NCBI GenBank assembly: GCA_020833085.1
Contig: JAJHQY010000002.1
Span: 1 to 30,907, forward strand
Length of the DNA: 30,907 bases
Source: Desulfurococcaceae archaeon
GTDB lineage: Archaea > Thermoproteota > Thermoprotei_A > Sulfolobales > Desulfurococcaceae
Direction of reading: 5' to 3'
Position 1 is the first letter of the stretch, and the number at the start of each line of letters is the position of its first letter. The notes beneath the pieces were generated by a model. The model was not told where the DNA came from and ran no database searches. It saw only the letters and a program-made list of their open reading frames with translations. Positions 30,872-30,907 of this stretch are shown piece after piece. A program made the position numbers and the translations under genes.

Positions 30872-30907
30872 ATGGCTAGAGTAGAGTTGAGAAATGTTAC
30901 TAAGAAG
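30872..30907 (+). CDS. N-terminus of an ABC transporter ATPase, cut by the window edge
   Basis: Only twelve codons are present: MARVELRNVTKK. This is the typical beginning of ATP-binding subunits of sugar importers (MalK/UgpC type), where V-x-L-x-N-V-T-K precedes the Walker A region. Its position after a secreted GH57 enzyme fits maltodextrin uptake. The assignment rests on a very short segment. Confidence 0.6.
   Translation, partial: MARVELRNVTKK

Noticed and set aside
1..30907. CRISPR array, insertion sequence, integrase site or replication origin
   Set aside because: No regularly spaced repeats, transposase or integrase genes, Cdc6/Orc1 gene or origin-recognition boxes were seen. The tRNA is not flanked by a duplicated 3' end.

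Overview
The window looks like the chromosome of a hyperthermophilic crenarchaeote, most likely a member of the Desulfurococcales; I cannot name the genus. The reasons are the archaeal information-processing set (aRF1, aPelota, DnaG with a TOPRIM domain, family B DNA polymerase, LSm protein, L37e, FttA, SRP RNA with archaeal-type long terminal helix, TFIIB-type factor), two proteasome beta subunits of the catalytic/non-catalytic crenarchaeal kind, glycerol-1-phosphate dehydrogenase, frequent GTG and TTG starts, GGTG-type ribosome binding sites and TTTAAA/TTATAAA TATA boxes.

Layout. 1-4220: end of a membrane protein, a pilin-like surface protein, aRF1 and a flavodiiron protein. 4286-8180: an accessory block with a decayed flippase fragment, a 20-bp palindrome, a pdxS-pdxT-regulator operon (vitamin B6 synthesis), a possible small membrane peptide, then about 850 bases that hold no long gene but do hold a C/D box sRNA and an inverted repeat around a TATA box. 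8245-10638: intact flippase and a small unknown protein. 10966-18909: tRNA-Arg, both proteasome beta genes, a TFB-like protein, a Nog1/OBG-type GTPase, the rtcA-nadM-fttA cluster and egsA. 18983-25825: FKBP prolyl isomerase, LSm-L37e-DnaG, PolB, aPelota and a nucleotidyltransferase. 25860-30907: SRP RNA, threonine synthase, a large membrane-anchored GH57 amylopullulanase-like enzyme, and the first codons of an ABC ATPase that probably belongs to sugar uptake.

The most interesting unit is the pdx operon. Its third gene encodes a threonine-synthase-like protein that has lost the PLP lysine and the phosphate-binding loop and carries a basic linker and a C-terminal winged-helix domain. It looks like a transcription factor built on a PLP fold-type II enzyme, formally analogous to the bacterial MocR/PdxR factors, which use fold type I. 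A perfect 20-bp palindrome lies just in front of pdxS. The true threonine synthase at 26205-27272 gives an internal reference for what has been lost.

The second striking point is that the aRF1 gene can be read full length only if one base is skipped at UUU UAG three codons after the ATG. This is either a sequencing or mutational indel in a T5 run, or an archaeal analogue of the bacterial prfB autoregulatory frameshift. A third is a proteasome beta gene that appears to start at CTG. All functional assignments come from motifs and family knowledge; no searches were run.
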